Source: Ensifer adhaerens (GTDB taxonomy: Bacteria; Pseudomonadota; Alphaproteobacteria; Rhizobiales; Rhizobiaceae). From it: 64,000 nt of DNA. The notes beneath the pieces were generated by a model. The model saw nothing but the letters and a program-made list of their open reading frames with translations. It had not been told where the DNA came from and did not search any database. The stretch is from positions 3,932,001 to 3,996,000 of the forward strand of contig NZ_CP083349.1 of assembly GCF_020035535.1 (NCBI RefSeq), given 5' to 3'. The first letter of the stretch is position 1. Every line of letters starts with the position of its first letter. Both the position numbers and the translations under genes were made by a program. Shown one piece after another: positions 20,471 through 30,023 of this stretch.

Positions 20471-21115
20471 CTAGAGGCGTGCGGCAACCGGGGTCGCGGT
20501 GACGGCCGGCGCGCGGAAGGTGGCAAAAAGCCGGCTCAAGCCTTCGCGCCCATCGGCCTTCAGATCGAAACGGCGGCCGAAGAGCAGCCACTCGGTACAG
20601 AGCCCCAGCATCATCCAGTGCAGCGTTCTGGTCGCCGAGGCCGGGGTCCAGGTCTCGTGCATCTGCCCCTTGGCAAGCGCGCGGGAAAAGGCGAGCTCGA
20701 GCACGACGTTATGGTGTTCGTCGAGCTCCTTCTGCCGGGCGAGCACCTCGCCCAGATCGCCGTCGTAGTTGGTGCGTAGCATGATCGTGAGGATGCGCTG
20801 GCGCTGCTCGTCGGCGGCGAGAACATCCAGCCAGTCGCCCATGGCGCCTTCGAGGATGGAGAGTGTATCGGCGGCTTCCGCTTCGATCTCGCGGGCCACC
20901 ATGTCTTCCTGCGGCAGGGGCACGGCATCGTGCAGCGCGAGGAACAGGTCGGTCTTGTTGGCAAAGTGCCAGTAGATGGCGCCGCGGGTCACACCGGCGG
21001 CCTTGGCGATTTCTTCCAGCGTCGTGTTCGAGACGCCCTTTTCGTAGAAGACGCGCTCGGCGGCGCATAGGATCTTCTGCCGGGTTGCTTCCGCGTCGGC
21101 TTTTGTTCGGCGCAT
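20471..21115 (-). CDS. TetR/AcrR-family repressor of the RND pump
   Basis: 214 aa. The N-terminal HTH (ILCAAERVFYEKGVSNTTLEEIAKAAGVTRGAIYWHF, split by family consensus) is strongly AcrR/TtgR-like, and the rest is an effector domain. It is the third gene of the leftward adaptor-pump-regulator set, 51 bp after the pump stop. It probably represses the operon through the dyad upstream of the adaptor gene, and so also itself. Confidence 0.93.
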   Translation of the reverse strand: MRRTKADAEATRQKILCAAERVFYEKGVSNTTLEEIAKAAGVTRGAIYWHFANKTDLFLALHDAVPLPQEDMVAREIEAEAADTLSILEGAMGDWLDVLAADEQRQRILTIMLRTNYDGDLGEVLARQKELDEHHNVVLELAFSRALAKGQMHETWTPASATRTLHWMMLGLCTEWLLFGRRFDLKADGREGLSRLFATFRAPAVTATPVAARL

Positions 21116-21166
21116 TCATTCCTCCTCATGCGACGGCCCGCCAGAGGCGGGCCGTCCAGTATCGTT

Positions 21167-24100
21167 TTACTCGGCGGGTGTCGGGTTTTCTGCGGCTGTC
21201 GGTGTGTTTTCCACCTTCTTTCGACCGAAGATCTTCGTGACGAATACGAAGAAGACCGGAACGAAGAAGATGGCGAGCACCGTTGCCGAGATCATCCCGC
21301 CCATGACGCCCGTGCCGATGGCGCGCTGGCTGCCGGAGCTGGCGCCCGTGGCGATCGCCAGCGGCAGAACGCCGAGCGTGAAGGCCAGTGACGTCATCAG
21401 GATCGGCCGGAAGCGAAGATGTGCCGCCTCCAGCGTCGCGTCGATCAGCGACTTGCCCTGCTCGCGCAGTTCCTTGGCAAATTCGATGATCAGGATCGCG
21501 TTCTTGGCCGACAGACCGATGATCGCGATCAGGCCCACCTTGAAGTACACGTCGTTCGGCATGTCGCGCATGGTGACCGCCAGCACGGAGCCGATGACGC
21601 CGAGCGGAACGACCATGATGACCGCGACCGGGATCGACCAGCTCTCGTAGAGGGCCGCCAGGCACAGGAACACCAGCAGGCACGACAGTGCGATCAGGAG
21701 AGGCGCCTGGGTGCCGGACTGGATTTCCTGCAGCGACTGGCCCGTCCATTCGTAGCCGAAGCCCGTGGGAAGCTGTCCGGCGAGACGCTGCATCTCGGCG
21801 ATTGCGTCACCGGATGAATAGCCCGGTGCCGCCTCGCCGCTGATGCGGACTGACGGATAGCCGTTATAACCGATCGTCTGCGTCGACGCCTTGACCCATT
21901 CCACGGTGGCGAAGGCCGACAGTGGCACCATGCCGCCGTTGGCGTTGCGGACGTTGAGGTTCAGGAGATCGGCGGTCTGCATGCGCTGACCTTCGTCCGC
22001 CTGCACCGTCACGCGCTGCATGCGTCCGGCGTTGGGGAAGTCGTTGACGTAGGACGAGCCGAGGTTGGTCGAGATCGTCGAGTTGATGTCGGCGAAGGTC
22101 ACACCGAAGGTGTTGGCCTTCTCGCGGTCGATGGTGACGCTGACCTGGGCTGCATCGGGCATGCCCTCGAAGCGGACGCCGGCGAGCACCTTGCTTTCGG
22201 CTGCCATGCCGAGAAGCTGGTCGCGCGCCTGCGACAGCGCCGCCTGGCCGAGGCCGCCGCGGTCCTGCAGGCGGAACGAGAAGCCGCCCGTGGTGCCGAG
22301 GCCCTGGATCGCTGGCGGCGACAGCGCGAAGCTGATCGCATCCTTGATCTGGCTCATCGCCATCGTCGCCCGCATGGCGATCGACTGAGCGGCATTGTTG
22401 GCATCGCGTTCCTTCCAGTCCTTCAGCGTCACGAAGGCGAGCGCTGCGTTCTGGCCGGTGCCGAAGAAGGAGAAGCCGTTGATCGCGATGATGCGTTCGA
22501 CTGCCGTCTCCTGGCCGAAGATCTTCTCGGCCTGCTCCACCACCTCGGTCGTGCGGTTGCCCGTGGCTTCCGACGGCAGCTGCATCATGACGATCACGAA
22601 GCCCTGGTCTTCGTCCGGCAGGAACGACGACGGCAGCTTCATGAACAGCCAGCCGAGACCGGCGAGCACGGCGACGTAGACGATCATGTAGCGGCCGGTC
22701 CGGTGGACCAGGCGCTTCACGATGCCGCTATAGCCGTGCGAGGTCTTGTCGAACGAGCGGTTGAACCAGCCGAAGAAGCCGCGCTTGGCGTGGTGGTGAC
22801 CCTTCGGCACCTGCTTCAGGAAGCTCGCGCAAAGTGCCGGCGTCAGCGACAGGGCGAGAAGTGCCGAGAACAGGATCGAGACGACCATCGTCAGCGAGAA
22901 CTGGCGATAGATCACGCCGACGGCACCCGGGAAGAAGGCCATCGGAATGAACACGGAGGCTAGAACCAGCGTGATGCCGATGACGGCGCCGGTGATCTGC
23001 TTCATCGCCTTGCGGGTGGCTTCCTTCGGCGTCAGCCCTTCCTCGGACATGATGCGTTCGACGTTTTCGACGACGATGATCGCATCGTCGACGAGAATGC
23101 CGATCGCCAGCACCATGCCGAACATGGTCAGAACGTTGATCGAGAAACCCATCGCCAGCATGACCGCGCAGGTGCCGAGGAGTGCGACCGGCACGACGAG
23201 CGTCGGGATGATGGTGTAGCGGATGTTCTGCAGGAACAGGAACATCACGATGAACACCAGCGCGACCGCTTCGACCAGCGTCGAAAGCACTTTTTCGATC
23301 GAGACGGCGACGAAGGGCGAGGTGTCGTAGGGAACCGAATATTCGAGGCCCTGCGGGAAGAACTTCGCCAGTTCGTCCATGCGTTCCTTGATAGCCGCCG
23401 ATGTCGACATGGCATTGCCGCTCGGCGACAGCTGGACGGCGATAGCCGCCGAGGGCTTGCCGTTAAGGCGCGTCGAGAAGGCGTAGCTTTCGCCACCGAT
23501 CTCGATGCGGGCAACGTCGCGCAGGCGGACGGAGGAGCCATCCGGATTGGCGCGAAGCACGATCGCGCCGAACTCTTCGGCGCTCTCCAGCTGGCCCTTG
23601 ACGACGACGGGCGCGCTGATCTGCTGGCTGATCGGGTTCGGCTGTGCGCCGATCGAGCCGGAGGCGATCTGGGCGTTCTGCGCCGTGATCGCGTTCGTCA
23701 CGTCCGCTGCCGTCAGGTTCAGACCCAGCATCTTGTCCGGATCGAGCCAGACGCGCATCGAACGTTCGGTCGCAAACAGCTGCGCACGGCCGACGCCGGG
23801 CACGCGCTGGATTTCGCTGAGCACGTTGCGGCTCAGATAGTCGCCAAGGCCTATGGCGTCCATCGAGCCGTCAGTCGAGGTGAGCGCGACGATCATGAGG
23901 AAGCCGGAGCCGGCTTCATCGACCTGAACGCCCTGGCGCTTGACCGAATCGGGCAGGCGCGGCTCGACGCGGCGAACGCGGTTCTGGATGTCGACGGCCG
24001 CCTGGCCCGGGTCAGTGCCGGGGGCAAAGGTCGCGCTGATTTCGACCGAGCCGGAGGCGCTGGAGGTCGATTCGAAATAGAGCAGACCTTCGACGCCGTT

Positions 24101-24310
24101 TAGTTCGTCTTCGATCAGTCGCGTGACGCTCTGATAGGTGTCCTGCGACGAGGCGCCGGGGTAGCTCGTGTTGATGGAGATCTGCGGCGGCGCGACGTCA
24201 GGATATTGCGATACCGGCAGAAGCGGGATCGCAATGACGCCGGCGACCATGATGAAGATCGCCACCACCCAGGCAAAAATAGGCCTGTCGATGAAAAAAC
24301 TAGGCATCAA
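21167..24310 (-). CDS. smeB: RND multidrug efflux pump, inner-membrane subunit (AcrB/SmeB-type)
   Basis: 1047 aa, the standard HAE-1 length. It starts with MPSFFIDRPIFAWVVAI. Twelve helices and two large periplasmic loops are apparent, with the proton-relay pair in GILVDDAIIVVENV. It couples proton influx to export of drugs through an adaptor and an outer-membrane channel. It begins 6 bp after the adaptor stop. No outer-membrane factor gene is present in the window, so a distant OprM/TolC-type partner is required. The smeB name rests on remembered S. meliloti gene order. Confidence 0.94.
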   Translation of the reverse strand: MMPSFFIDRPIFAWVVAIFIMVAGVIAIPLLPVSQYPDVAPPQISINTSYPGASSQDTYQSVTRLIEDELNGVEGLLYFESTSSASGSVEISATFAPGTDPGQAAVDIQNRVRRVEPRLPDSVKRQGVQVDEAGSGFLMIVALTSTDGSMDAIGLGDYLSRNVLSEIQRVPGVGRAQLFATERSMRVWLDPDKMLGLNLTAADVTNAITAQNAQIASGSIGAQPNPISQQISAPVVVKGQLESAEEFGAIVLRANPDGSSVRLRDVARIEIGGESYAFSTRLNGKPSAAIAVQLSPSGNAMSTSAAIKERMDELAKFFPQGLEYSVPYDTSPFVAVSIEKVLSTLVEAVALVFIVMFLFLQNIRYTIIPTLVVPVALLGTCAVMLAMGFSINVLTMFGMVLAIGILVDDAIIVVENVERIMSEEGLTPKEATRKAMKQITGAVIGITLVLASVFIPMAFFPGAVGVIYRQFSLTMVVSILFSALLALSLTPALCASFLKQVPKGHHHAKRGFFGWFNRSFDKTSHGYSGIVKRLVHRTGRYMIVYVAVLAGLGWLFMKLPSSFLPDEDQGFVIVMMQLPSEATGNRTTEVVEQAEKIFGQETAVERIIAINGFSFFGTGQNAALAFVTLKDWKERDANNAAQSIAMRATMAMSQIKDAISFALSPPAIQGLGTTGGFSFRLQDRGGLGQAALSQARDQLLGMAAESKVLAGVRFEGMPDAAQVSVTIDREKANTFGVTFADINSTISTNLGSSYVNDFPNAGRMQRVTVQADEGQRMQTADLLNLNVRNANGGMVPLSAFATVEWVKASTQTIGYNGYPSVRISGEAAPGYSSGDAIAEMQRLAGQLPTGFGYEWTGQSLQEIQSGTQAPLLIALSCLLVFLCLAALYESWSIPVAVIMVVPLGVIGSVLAVTMRDMPNDVYFKVGLIAIIGLSAKNAILIIEFAKELREQGKSLIDATLEAAHLRFRPILMTSLAFTLGVLPLAIATGASSGSQRAIGTGVMGGMISATVLAIFFVPVFFVFVTKIFGRKKVENTPTAAENPTPAE

Positions 24311-24316
24311 TCAAAC

Positions 24317-25540
24317 TCACTTTGTAGCTTCGGCAGGCTTCTTGTCGGCTTCCGCCGTCGTCTGCGCTGCTTCTGCGGCAGGCTTGGCATCCGGGTTCCA
24401 GTCGGTCGGTTCGACCGGGGCGCCGGGGCCGATTTTCTGGAAGCCTTCGACGATGACCTTCTCGCCGGCCTTGAGGCCGGAGGTCACCTGCCAGCGGGTG
24501 CCGATGGTACGGCCGAGCGTCACGTTGCGGAACTCGACCTTGTTGTCTGCGGTAACGACATAGACCTGCGACTGGCCGGCATTGTTGCGCTGGACAGCCT
24601 GCTGCGGAACGGTGATCGCGTCCTTCTCGACGCCCTGCTGGACGAGCACGCGGACATACATGCCCGGAAGCAGGTCGTTGTCCGGGTTCGGGAACTCGCC
24701 GCGCAGCGTCACCTGACCGGTCGTCGCGTCGACAGCCGCTTCGGAGAACAGGAGCTTGCCCTTGTGCTCGTAGGCCGTGCCGTCGTCGAGCACGAGCTGT
24801 ACTTCGGCTTCTTCGCTGTCGCCGTTCATCATCTTGCCGTCCTCGAGCGCCTTGCGCAGGCGGATGAGGTCGGTCGCCGACTGGGTGAAGTCGGCATAGA
24901 GCGGGTCGAGCTGCTGGATCGTCGCGAGATTTTCCGAGCTGTTGGTGCTGACAAGCGCGCCTTCGGTGATCAGTGCACGGCCGATGCGGCCGCTGATCGG
25001 TGCTGTCACGTCGGCATATTGCAGGTCGAGCTTGGCTGCCGCGAGGCCGGCCTCGGCGATCGCGACATCGGCGTCGGCGGTCGCAAGCAGCGCGGCCGCA
25101 TCTTCCAGCTGCTGCGCGGCGACGACGTTCGCCTTCTTCAGCTGCTCCTGCCGGTCGGCCTTCTGCTGGGCCTGCAGGCGAATGGATTGGGCGCGCCTGA
25201 GCGTCGCCTCTGCCTTTTCGACCTGCACGCGGAAGGGCGCGGGATCGATGCGGTAGAGCACATCACCCTCATTGACCTTGGAGCCCTGCTGGAAGACGCG
25301 CTCGACGACGATGCCGGAGACGCGCGGGCGGACCTCGGCAACCCGGGTCGCGGCGATGCGGCCGGGTAGCTCGTTGGTGATCGGCAGGGTTTCGGCTTTG
25401 GTCGTGAAGACGGCGACGGCGGACGGCGGGAATGCGGCAGCGCCCTGTTGTGCTTCCTCTTTCTGGCAGCCGGAAAGAAGAATCACAGTTGCCAAGGCGG
25501 CGGCCAGTGTCGGTCGGTTCATGCGCATAGCGATGTCCAT
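24317..25540 (-). CDS. smeA: RND efflux membrane-fusion (adaptor) lipoprotein (AcrA/SmeA-type)
   Basis: About 407 aa. The lipobox LLSGC near the N-terminus marks a lipid-anchored periplasmic protein. Lipoyl-type half-motifs flank a coiled-coil hairpin rich in Gln/Ala (~85-160), followed by the beta-barrel. A Glu/Ala/Pro-rich tail ends the protein. I chose the ATG at 25540; ATGs at 25528 and 25522 are also possible because no clear ribosome site separates them. It bridges the pump to the outer-membrane channel. Confidence 0.92.
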   Translation of the reverse strand: MDIAMRMNRPTLAAALATVILLSGCQKEEAQQGAAAFPPSAVAVFTTKAETLPITNELPGRIAATRVAEVRPRVSGIVVERVFQQGSKVNEGDVLYRIDPAPFRVQVEKAEATLRRAQSIRLQAQQKADRQEQLKKANVVAAQQLEDAAALLATADADVAIAEAGLAAAKLDLQYADVTAPISGRIGRALITEGALVSTNSSENLATIQQLDPLYADFTQSATDLIRLRKALEDGKMMNGDSEEAEVQLVLDDGTAYEHKGKLLFSEAAVDATTGQVTLRGEFPNPDNDLLPGMYVRVLVQQGVEKDAITVPQQAVQRNNAGQSQVYVVTADNKVEFRNVTLGRTIGTRWQVTSGLKAGEKVIVEGFQKIGPGAPVEPTDWNPDAKPAAEAAQTTAEADKKPAEATK

Positions 25541-25643
25541 ATTCGGTGACCGCAGGCAACAGGTGCATCTCGCAAGGTGCCCGTGCGGTCCGGAAGTGAA
25601 GGGGAGCGGAACCGGTATCAGGTTCGGCAAATACCGGAAAGCT

Positions 25644-25668
25644 AATATACAAACACAAATGTATGTTA
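25644..25668 (-). promoter_or_regulatory. Promoter and TetR-type operator of the RND operon
   Basis: An inverted repeat ACAAACA-CAAA-TGTATGT (25649-25666, 6 of 7 positions matched) overlaps a leftward -10 TATATT (25649-25644). It resembles AcrR-class operators. The position would let the TetR-family product of 20471-21115 block transcription. Confidence 0.6.
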
Positions 25669-25797
25669 ATTTGCTTCGCAGTGCAACAGCGTGATGCGGC
25701 GCGTCGAATCAAAAAATAATTCAGCCACCACAGGTGTTTAGTCCTTATGGCGGCTGATTTTCACATAGCTGTGATGGGGCGAAGGCCCCAAATTGGA

Positions 25798-26799
25798 TCA
25801 GACGAGAACGCGGTCGTCGTTACCGAAACGGTGCATACTGCCGACCATCGGCGTTGCGTAGACGATGTCGTCAGGGGCGTAGCGATGCTCGCCGAAGAGG
25901 CGGACGGTGATGGTGCCGACCTGTTCGGAATCGATGTAGACGATCGTGTCGGCACCAAGGTGTTCGACGTGCACCACCTTGCCCTTCCAGTCACCGCTCT
26001 CGCGCGACAGCGCCATGTGCTCCGGACGGATGCCGATCGTCTTGGCGCTGGTGTCGCCGAGCCGTGCGCCCTCGATGAAGTTCATCTGCGGCGAGCCGAT
26101 GAAGCCGGCGACGAAGGTGTTGGCGGGGCGATTGTAGAGATCCATCGGCGAGCCGATCTGCTCGATCTGGCCGGCGTTGAGGACGACGATCTTGTCGGCG
26201 AGCGTCATCGCCTCCACCTGGTCGTGGGTCACGTAGATCATCGTCGCCTTCAGGCTGCGATGCAGCCGGGCAATTTCGAGCCGGGTGTTGACGCGCAGCG
26301 CCGCGTCTAGGTTGGAAAGCGGCTCGTCGAACAGGAAGAGCTTCGGTTCGCGCACGATCGCGCGGCCGATCGCGACGCGCTGACGCTGGCCGCCGGAGAG
26401 TTCGGCCGGGCGCCGGGCAAGGTAGGGATCGAGCGACAGCATGCTTGCCGCCTTGCCGACCTTGTCGTCGATCTCCGCCTTCGGAGCGCCGGCCTGCTTC
26501 AGGCCAAGGCCCATATTGTCCTTCACCGTCAGGTGCGGATAGAGCGCGTAGGACTGGAACACCATGGCGATACCGCGCTTGGCGGGTGCCACATGGCCGA
26601 CCTCTGTGCCGTCGATCTGCACGCTGCCGGAGGTCGCGTCTTCGAGGCCGGCGATGGTGCGCAGCAAGGTCGACTTGCCGCAGCCGGACGGGCCGACGAA
26701 AATGACGAACTCGCCGTCCTTCACCTCGAGGTCGATGCCCTTCAGCACCTCGTGGCTACCATAGGCCTTGCGGATGGATTTGAGTTGAAGCGATCCCAC
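25798..26799 (-). CDS. ABC transporter ATP-binding protein (UgpC/MsmK/MalK type)
   Basis: 333 aa from a GTG at 26799. That start is chosen because a GGGGGG ribosome site lies ~7 nt upstream and because the longer frame would overlap the oxidoreductase gene. Walker A is GPSGCGKST, the signature LSGGQRQR, and Walker B LFLFDEP; a TOBE regulatory domain forms the last ~100 residues. It powers the carbohydrate importer encoded upstream in the same operon. MsmK-like ATPases can serve several importers. Confidence 0.94.
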   Translation of the reverse strand: MGSLQLKSIRKAYGSHEVLKGIDLEVKDGEFVIFVGPSGCGKSTLLRTIAGLEDATSGSVQIDGTEVGHVAPAKRGIAMVFQSYALYPHLTVKDNMGLGLKQAGAPKAEIDDKVGKAASMLSLDPYLARRPAELSGGQRQRVAIGRAIVREPKLFLFDEPLSNLDAALRVNTRLEIARLHRSLKATMIYVTHDQVEAMTLADKIVVLNAGQIEQIGSPMDLYNRPANTFVAGFIGSPQMNFIEGARLGDTSAKTIGIRPEHMALSRESGDWKGKVVHVEHLGADTIVYIDSEQVGTITVRLFGEHRYAPDDIVYATPMVGSMHRFGNDDRVLV

Positions 26800-26812
26800 C
26801 TGGTTGCCCCCC

Positions 26813-27877
26813 TTAAAGTTTGACTGGTCTGCCGGTGCGCACGCTTTCGTCTGCGGCAAGGCAGATGCGTAGCGACTGGACGGCATCGTTCATGTGACGG
26901 TCGAGGTCTATGTCTTCGCGAATGGCCTTCAGCACATAGGCCTGCTCGCGGTCGCAGAGTTCCTGGTGGCCGGGCTCGCCGTCCATCTTCAGGTCCTCGT
27001 CAGCCCGGAGGAAACGTCCATCGGGACCGGTTTCGGCATTGTGCAGCCGGATCACCGCGGTCTTGGTGTGCATGTCGATGTCGTCGGATTTGGCGTTCTG
27101 GTCCATGACGATCGAGACCGAGCCCTTCGGTGACATCACGTCCTTCACGAAGAAGGCAGTTTCCGAGATCATCGGACCCCAGCCGGCTTCGTACCAGCCG
27201 GCGGACCCATCCTCGAAGATCACCTGCAGGTGGCCGTAGTTGTACATGTCCGGCGCGATCTCGTCAGAAAGGCGAAGCCCCATGCCGCGCACTTCCACCG
27301 GCTTGGCATCGGTGATCTGGCACATGACGTCGACATAATGCACGCCGCAATCGACGATCGGCGACGTCGTCTTCATCAACGACTTGTGCGTTTCCCAGGT
27401 CGGCCCGCTCGACTGCTGGTTCAGGTTCATGCGGAAGACGTACGGACCGCCGAGCTTGCGGGCTTCCGCAATCAGCCGGATCCACGAGGGGTGATGGCGC
27501 AGGATATAGCCGATCACCAGCTTGCGACCGTGTTTCTTCGCAGCGGCGACGACGCGCTCTGCGTCGGCGACGGTGGTTGCAAGCGGCTTTTCGACGAAGA
27601 CGTCGGCGCCGGCCTCAAACGCCATGACCGCAAAGTCGGCATGGCTGTCCGAATAGGTGCAGATCGAGCAGAGCTCCGGCTTCAACTCGGCAAGCGCCGT
27701 CTTGAAGTCGGGATGGATCGTGTAGCCGCTCAGTTCCTCCGGCAGCGGCACTTTCGAACGATTGACGAGGCCGACGATCTCGAAGCCCGGATTGTTGTGG
27801 TAGGCGAGCGCGTGGCTGCGCCCCATGTTGCCGAGCCCTGCTACGAGGACCCGGACCGGTTTGCTGCTTGCACTCAC
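26813..27877 (-). CDS. Gfo/Idh/MocA-family oxidoreductase
   Basis: 354 aa. The Rossmann motif [10 protein letters not shown] near the N-terminus and VEKPLAT (catalytic Lys) place it in the family, followed by the C-terminal alpha/beta domain. It overlaps the end of the permease gene by 4 bp and precedes the ATPase gene, so it is embedded in the importer operon. It probably oxidises or epimerises a sugar that enters through the transporter. Its exact step in GlcNAc/MurNAc use is not known. Confidence 0.93.
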   Translation of the reverse strand: MSASSKPVRVLVAGLGNMGRSHALAYHNNPGFEIVGLVNRSKVPLPEELSGYTIHPDFKTALAELKPELCSICTYSDSHADFAVMAFEAGADVFVEKPLATTVADAERVVAAAKKHGRKLVIGYILRHHPSWIRLIAEARKLGGPYVFRMNLNQQSSGPTWETHKSLMKTTSPIVDCGVHYVDVMCQITDAKPVEVRGMGLRLSDEIAPDMYNYGHLQVIFEDGSAGWYEAGWGPMISETAFFVKDVMSPKGSVSIVMDQNAKSDDIDMHTKTAVIRLHNAETGPDGRFLRADEDLKMDGEPGHQELCDREQAYVLKAIREDIDLDRHMNDAVQSLRICLAADESVRTGRPVKL

Positions 27878-28713
27878 TTGACTGCTCCTGCCGTGATGCC
27901 GCGGATCAGTTGCCGCGAGAAGATGACGTAGAGGACGAGAACCGGAAGGATGGCGAGCGACAGCGCCGCCAGAACCGCGTTCCAGTTGGTGACGAACTGG
28001 CCGATGAAGATCTGCGAGCCGAGCGTCACGGTCTTGGTCGCTTCCGCCGGCGCCAGGATCAGCGGGAACCAGAGATCGTTCCAGATCGGGATCATCGTGA
28101 ACACCGCGACCGTCGCCATTGCCGGCCGCACCAGCGGCAGAACCAGGCGGAAGAAGATTGAATATTCCGACAGCCCGTCGATACGCCCGGCATTCTTCAG
28201 ATCATCCGAAACCGTGCGCATGAACTCCGAGAGAATGAAGATCGCCAGCGGCAGGCCTTGCGCCGTGTAGACGAGGATCAGCGCCGTCAGCGTGTTGACG
28301 AGGTTGGCGGCGACCATGCCCTGGAGGATGGCGACGGTGCCGAGACGGATCGGGATCATGATGCCGATCGCCAGGTAAAGACCCATGACCGTGTTGCCGC
28401 GGAAGCGGTATTCGGACAGCGCGAAGGCGGCCATCGCCCCGAACAGCAGCACCAGCGCGATCGAGACGATCGTGACGATGAAGCTGTTCTGGAAATAGGT
28501 GGCAAAGTCGCCCTGGCCGAGGACCGTTTCATAGCCGATCAGGCTGAAGGTCTGCGGGGTCGGGATCGTCAGCGGCGCCCGGAAGATCGCGTTGCGATCC
28601 TTGAACGAGTTGATGATCGTCAGAAACACCGGGAACAGCGACACGAGCGTGTAGGCGATCAGCGCCACGTGGACGAAGCCGGTGCGGAGAAAAGAATCGC
28701 GTGCTTTCGACAT
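27874..28713 (-). CDS. Sugar ABC transporter permease (MalG type)
   Basis: 279 aa with six membrane helices. The cytoplasmic EAA-loop equivalent is AGRIDGLSEYSIFFRLVLPLVRP, which docks the ATPase. It pairs with the MalF-type permease 11 bp upstream. Confidence 0.94.
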   Translation of the reverse strand: MSKARDSFLRTGFVHVALIAYTLVSLFPVFLTIINSFKDRNAIFRAPLTIPTPQTFSLIGYETVLGQGDFATYFQNSFIVTIVSIALVLLFGAMAAFALSEYRFRGNTVMGLYLAIGIMIPIRLGTVAILQGMVAANLVNTLTALILVYTAQGLPLAIFILSEFMRTVSDDLKNAGRIDGLSEYSIFFRLVLPLVRPAMATVAVFTMIPIWNDLWFPLILAPAEATKTVTLGSQIFIGQFVTNWNAVLAALSLAILPVLVLYVIFSRQLIRGITAGAVK

Positions 28714-28724
28714 CTCCGGTCTCC

Positions 28725-29675
28725 TCAGAACTGGTAGCGGCGCATGCGGCGCTGGATGACGAAGAGGTAGAGCGAAACGCCGGCGAGGATGATGAGGAAC
28801 ATCACCGTCGCGATCGTCGCGCCCATGGAGCGGTCACCGAGCTGCAGCTGGAAACCGAAGAAGGTGCGGTAGAGCAGTGTGCCGAGAATGTCGGTCGAGC
28901 CGTCAGGGCCGGCAAGCGCCCCCTGCACCGTGTAGACCAGGTCGAAGGCGTTGAAGTTGCCGACGAAGGTCAGGATCGAAATGATGCCGATGGCCGGCAG
29001 GATCAGCGGCAGCTTGATCTTCCAGAACTGGCTCCAGCCGGTGACGCCATCGCATTCCGCTGCTTCGATCACTTCATCGGGAATGTTGAGCAGCGCCGCA
29101 TAGATCAGCATCATCGGGATGCCGACATATTGCCAGACCGAGATCAGCGCCACGGTGATGAGCGCGGAACCCGGCTTTCCGAGCCAGGGCGCAAACAGCG
29201 ACTTCAGCCCGACGAGATCGAGCATCCAGGGCGCAACACCCCAGATCGGCGACAGGATCAGCTTCCAGATGAAGCCGACGATCACGAAGGACAGCAGCGT
29301 CGGCAGGAAGATCGCCGTACGGTAGAAGGTGACGAAGCGCAGCTTCGGGATCGACAGCATGGCAGCCAGCGCGACACCGATCGGGTTTTGGACGCACATG
29401 TGGATGATGAAGAAGATGACGTTGTTCTTCAGCGCGTTCCAGAAGTCATGCGCCCAGCGTTCGTCGCCGAACAAAGTCTGGAAATTGGCAAGCCCGACGA
29501 AGGCCGGCTGGCCGTCGACCGTGTTGAACAGCGAGAGCCGGAGCGTCTCGATCAGCGGCAGGATCATGACCGCCGAATAGATCAGGAAGGCAGGGAGCAG
29601 GAAGACGAGGATGTGCCAGCGCTTCGGCCGCCTTGCCGTCGGCTGTCCCTCTTGCACTGAAAGAGCGTCACTCAT
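28725..29675 (-). CDS. Sugar ABC transporter permease (MalF type)
   Basis: 316 aa. The start at 29675 (MSDALSVQ) is chosen because the upstream extension has no protein-like character. Six or more helices and the EAA loop (EAAECDGVTGWSQFWKIKLPL) are clear. It forms the heterodimeric channel with the next gene. A 348-bp gap rich in hairpins separates it from the binding-protein gene. Confidence 0.93.
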   Translation of the reverse strand: MSDALSVQEGQPTARRPKRWHILVFLLPAFLIYSAVMILPLIETLRLSLFNTVDGQPAFVGLANFQTLFGDERWAHDFWNALKNNVIFFIIHMCVQNPIGVALAAMLSIPKLRFVTFYRTAIFLPTLLSFVIVGFIWKLILSPIWGVAPWMLDLVGLKSLFAPWLGKPGSALITVALISVWQYVGIPMMLIYAALLNIPDEVIEAAECDGVTGWSQFWKIKLPLILPAIGIISILTFVGNFNAFDLVYTVQGALAGPDGSTDILGTLLYRTFFGFQLQLGDRSMGATIATVMFLIILAGVSLYLFVIQRRMRRYQF

Positions 29676-29829
29676 TGATCCATCCGTTTCTAGAAGACCG
29701 GTTCCCCAGACAATCACGATGCGCACCGACGCCACACGGCCGGTCTCGCCGCATGCCATCTGCTCTTTTCTTGAGAGCTCATGACGAAGGTTAAGTCTAT
29801 CGCGTTCTTTTGCAAACGACTGCGTCGGT

Positions 29830-29850
29830 GGCCTCCCATAAGGGGAGGCC
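29830..29850 (-). repeat. Intercistronic hairpin
   Basis: GGCCTCCC (29830-29837) pairs with GGGAGGCC (29843-29850). It lies in the leader of the permease part of the operon, where stem-loops commonly stabilise the upstream binding-protein message. Confidence 0.6.
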
Positions 29851-29902
29851 GGTGACACTTCGGCTGGGGGAGTGCCGCCTTCGGCATGTCGCCCCGCCCG
29901 GT

Positions 29903-29974
29903 CCCTACAGCATCCTTAAGTTCCGTTCGGTTTAAGGTGCCCTTTGCGCGTCCAGGACGCGCGGCGCTGTAGGG
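29903..29974. repeat. Rhizobial intergenic mosaic repeat with nested palindromes
   Basis: Outer arms CCCTACAGC (29903-29911) and GCTGTAGGG (29966-29974) are perfect complements. Inside lie CCTTAA...TTAAGG and the hairpin GCGCGTCC-A-GGACGCGC (29946-29962). The GCGGCGCTGTAG end recurs at 60098-60108, and I recall it as common between rhizobial genes. Confidence 0.7.
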
Positions 29975-29978
29975 CCGA

Positions 29979-30000
29979 CCCTCCCCCGTTAAGGGGAGGG
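29979..30000 (-). repeat. Stem-loop after the binding-protein gene
   Basis: CCCTCCCC and GGGGAGGG form an 8-bp stem 24 bp after the binding-protein stop. There is no T run, so it is more likely an mRNA-stabilising or attenuating hairpin than a full terminator. Confidence 0.6.
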
Positions 30001-30023
30001 AACCTGTTGCGCTTACGTCAGTC

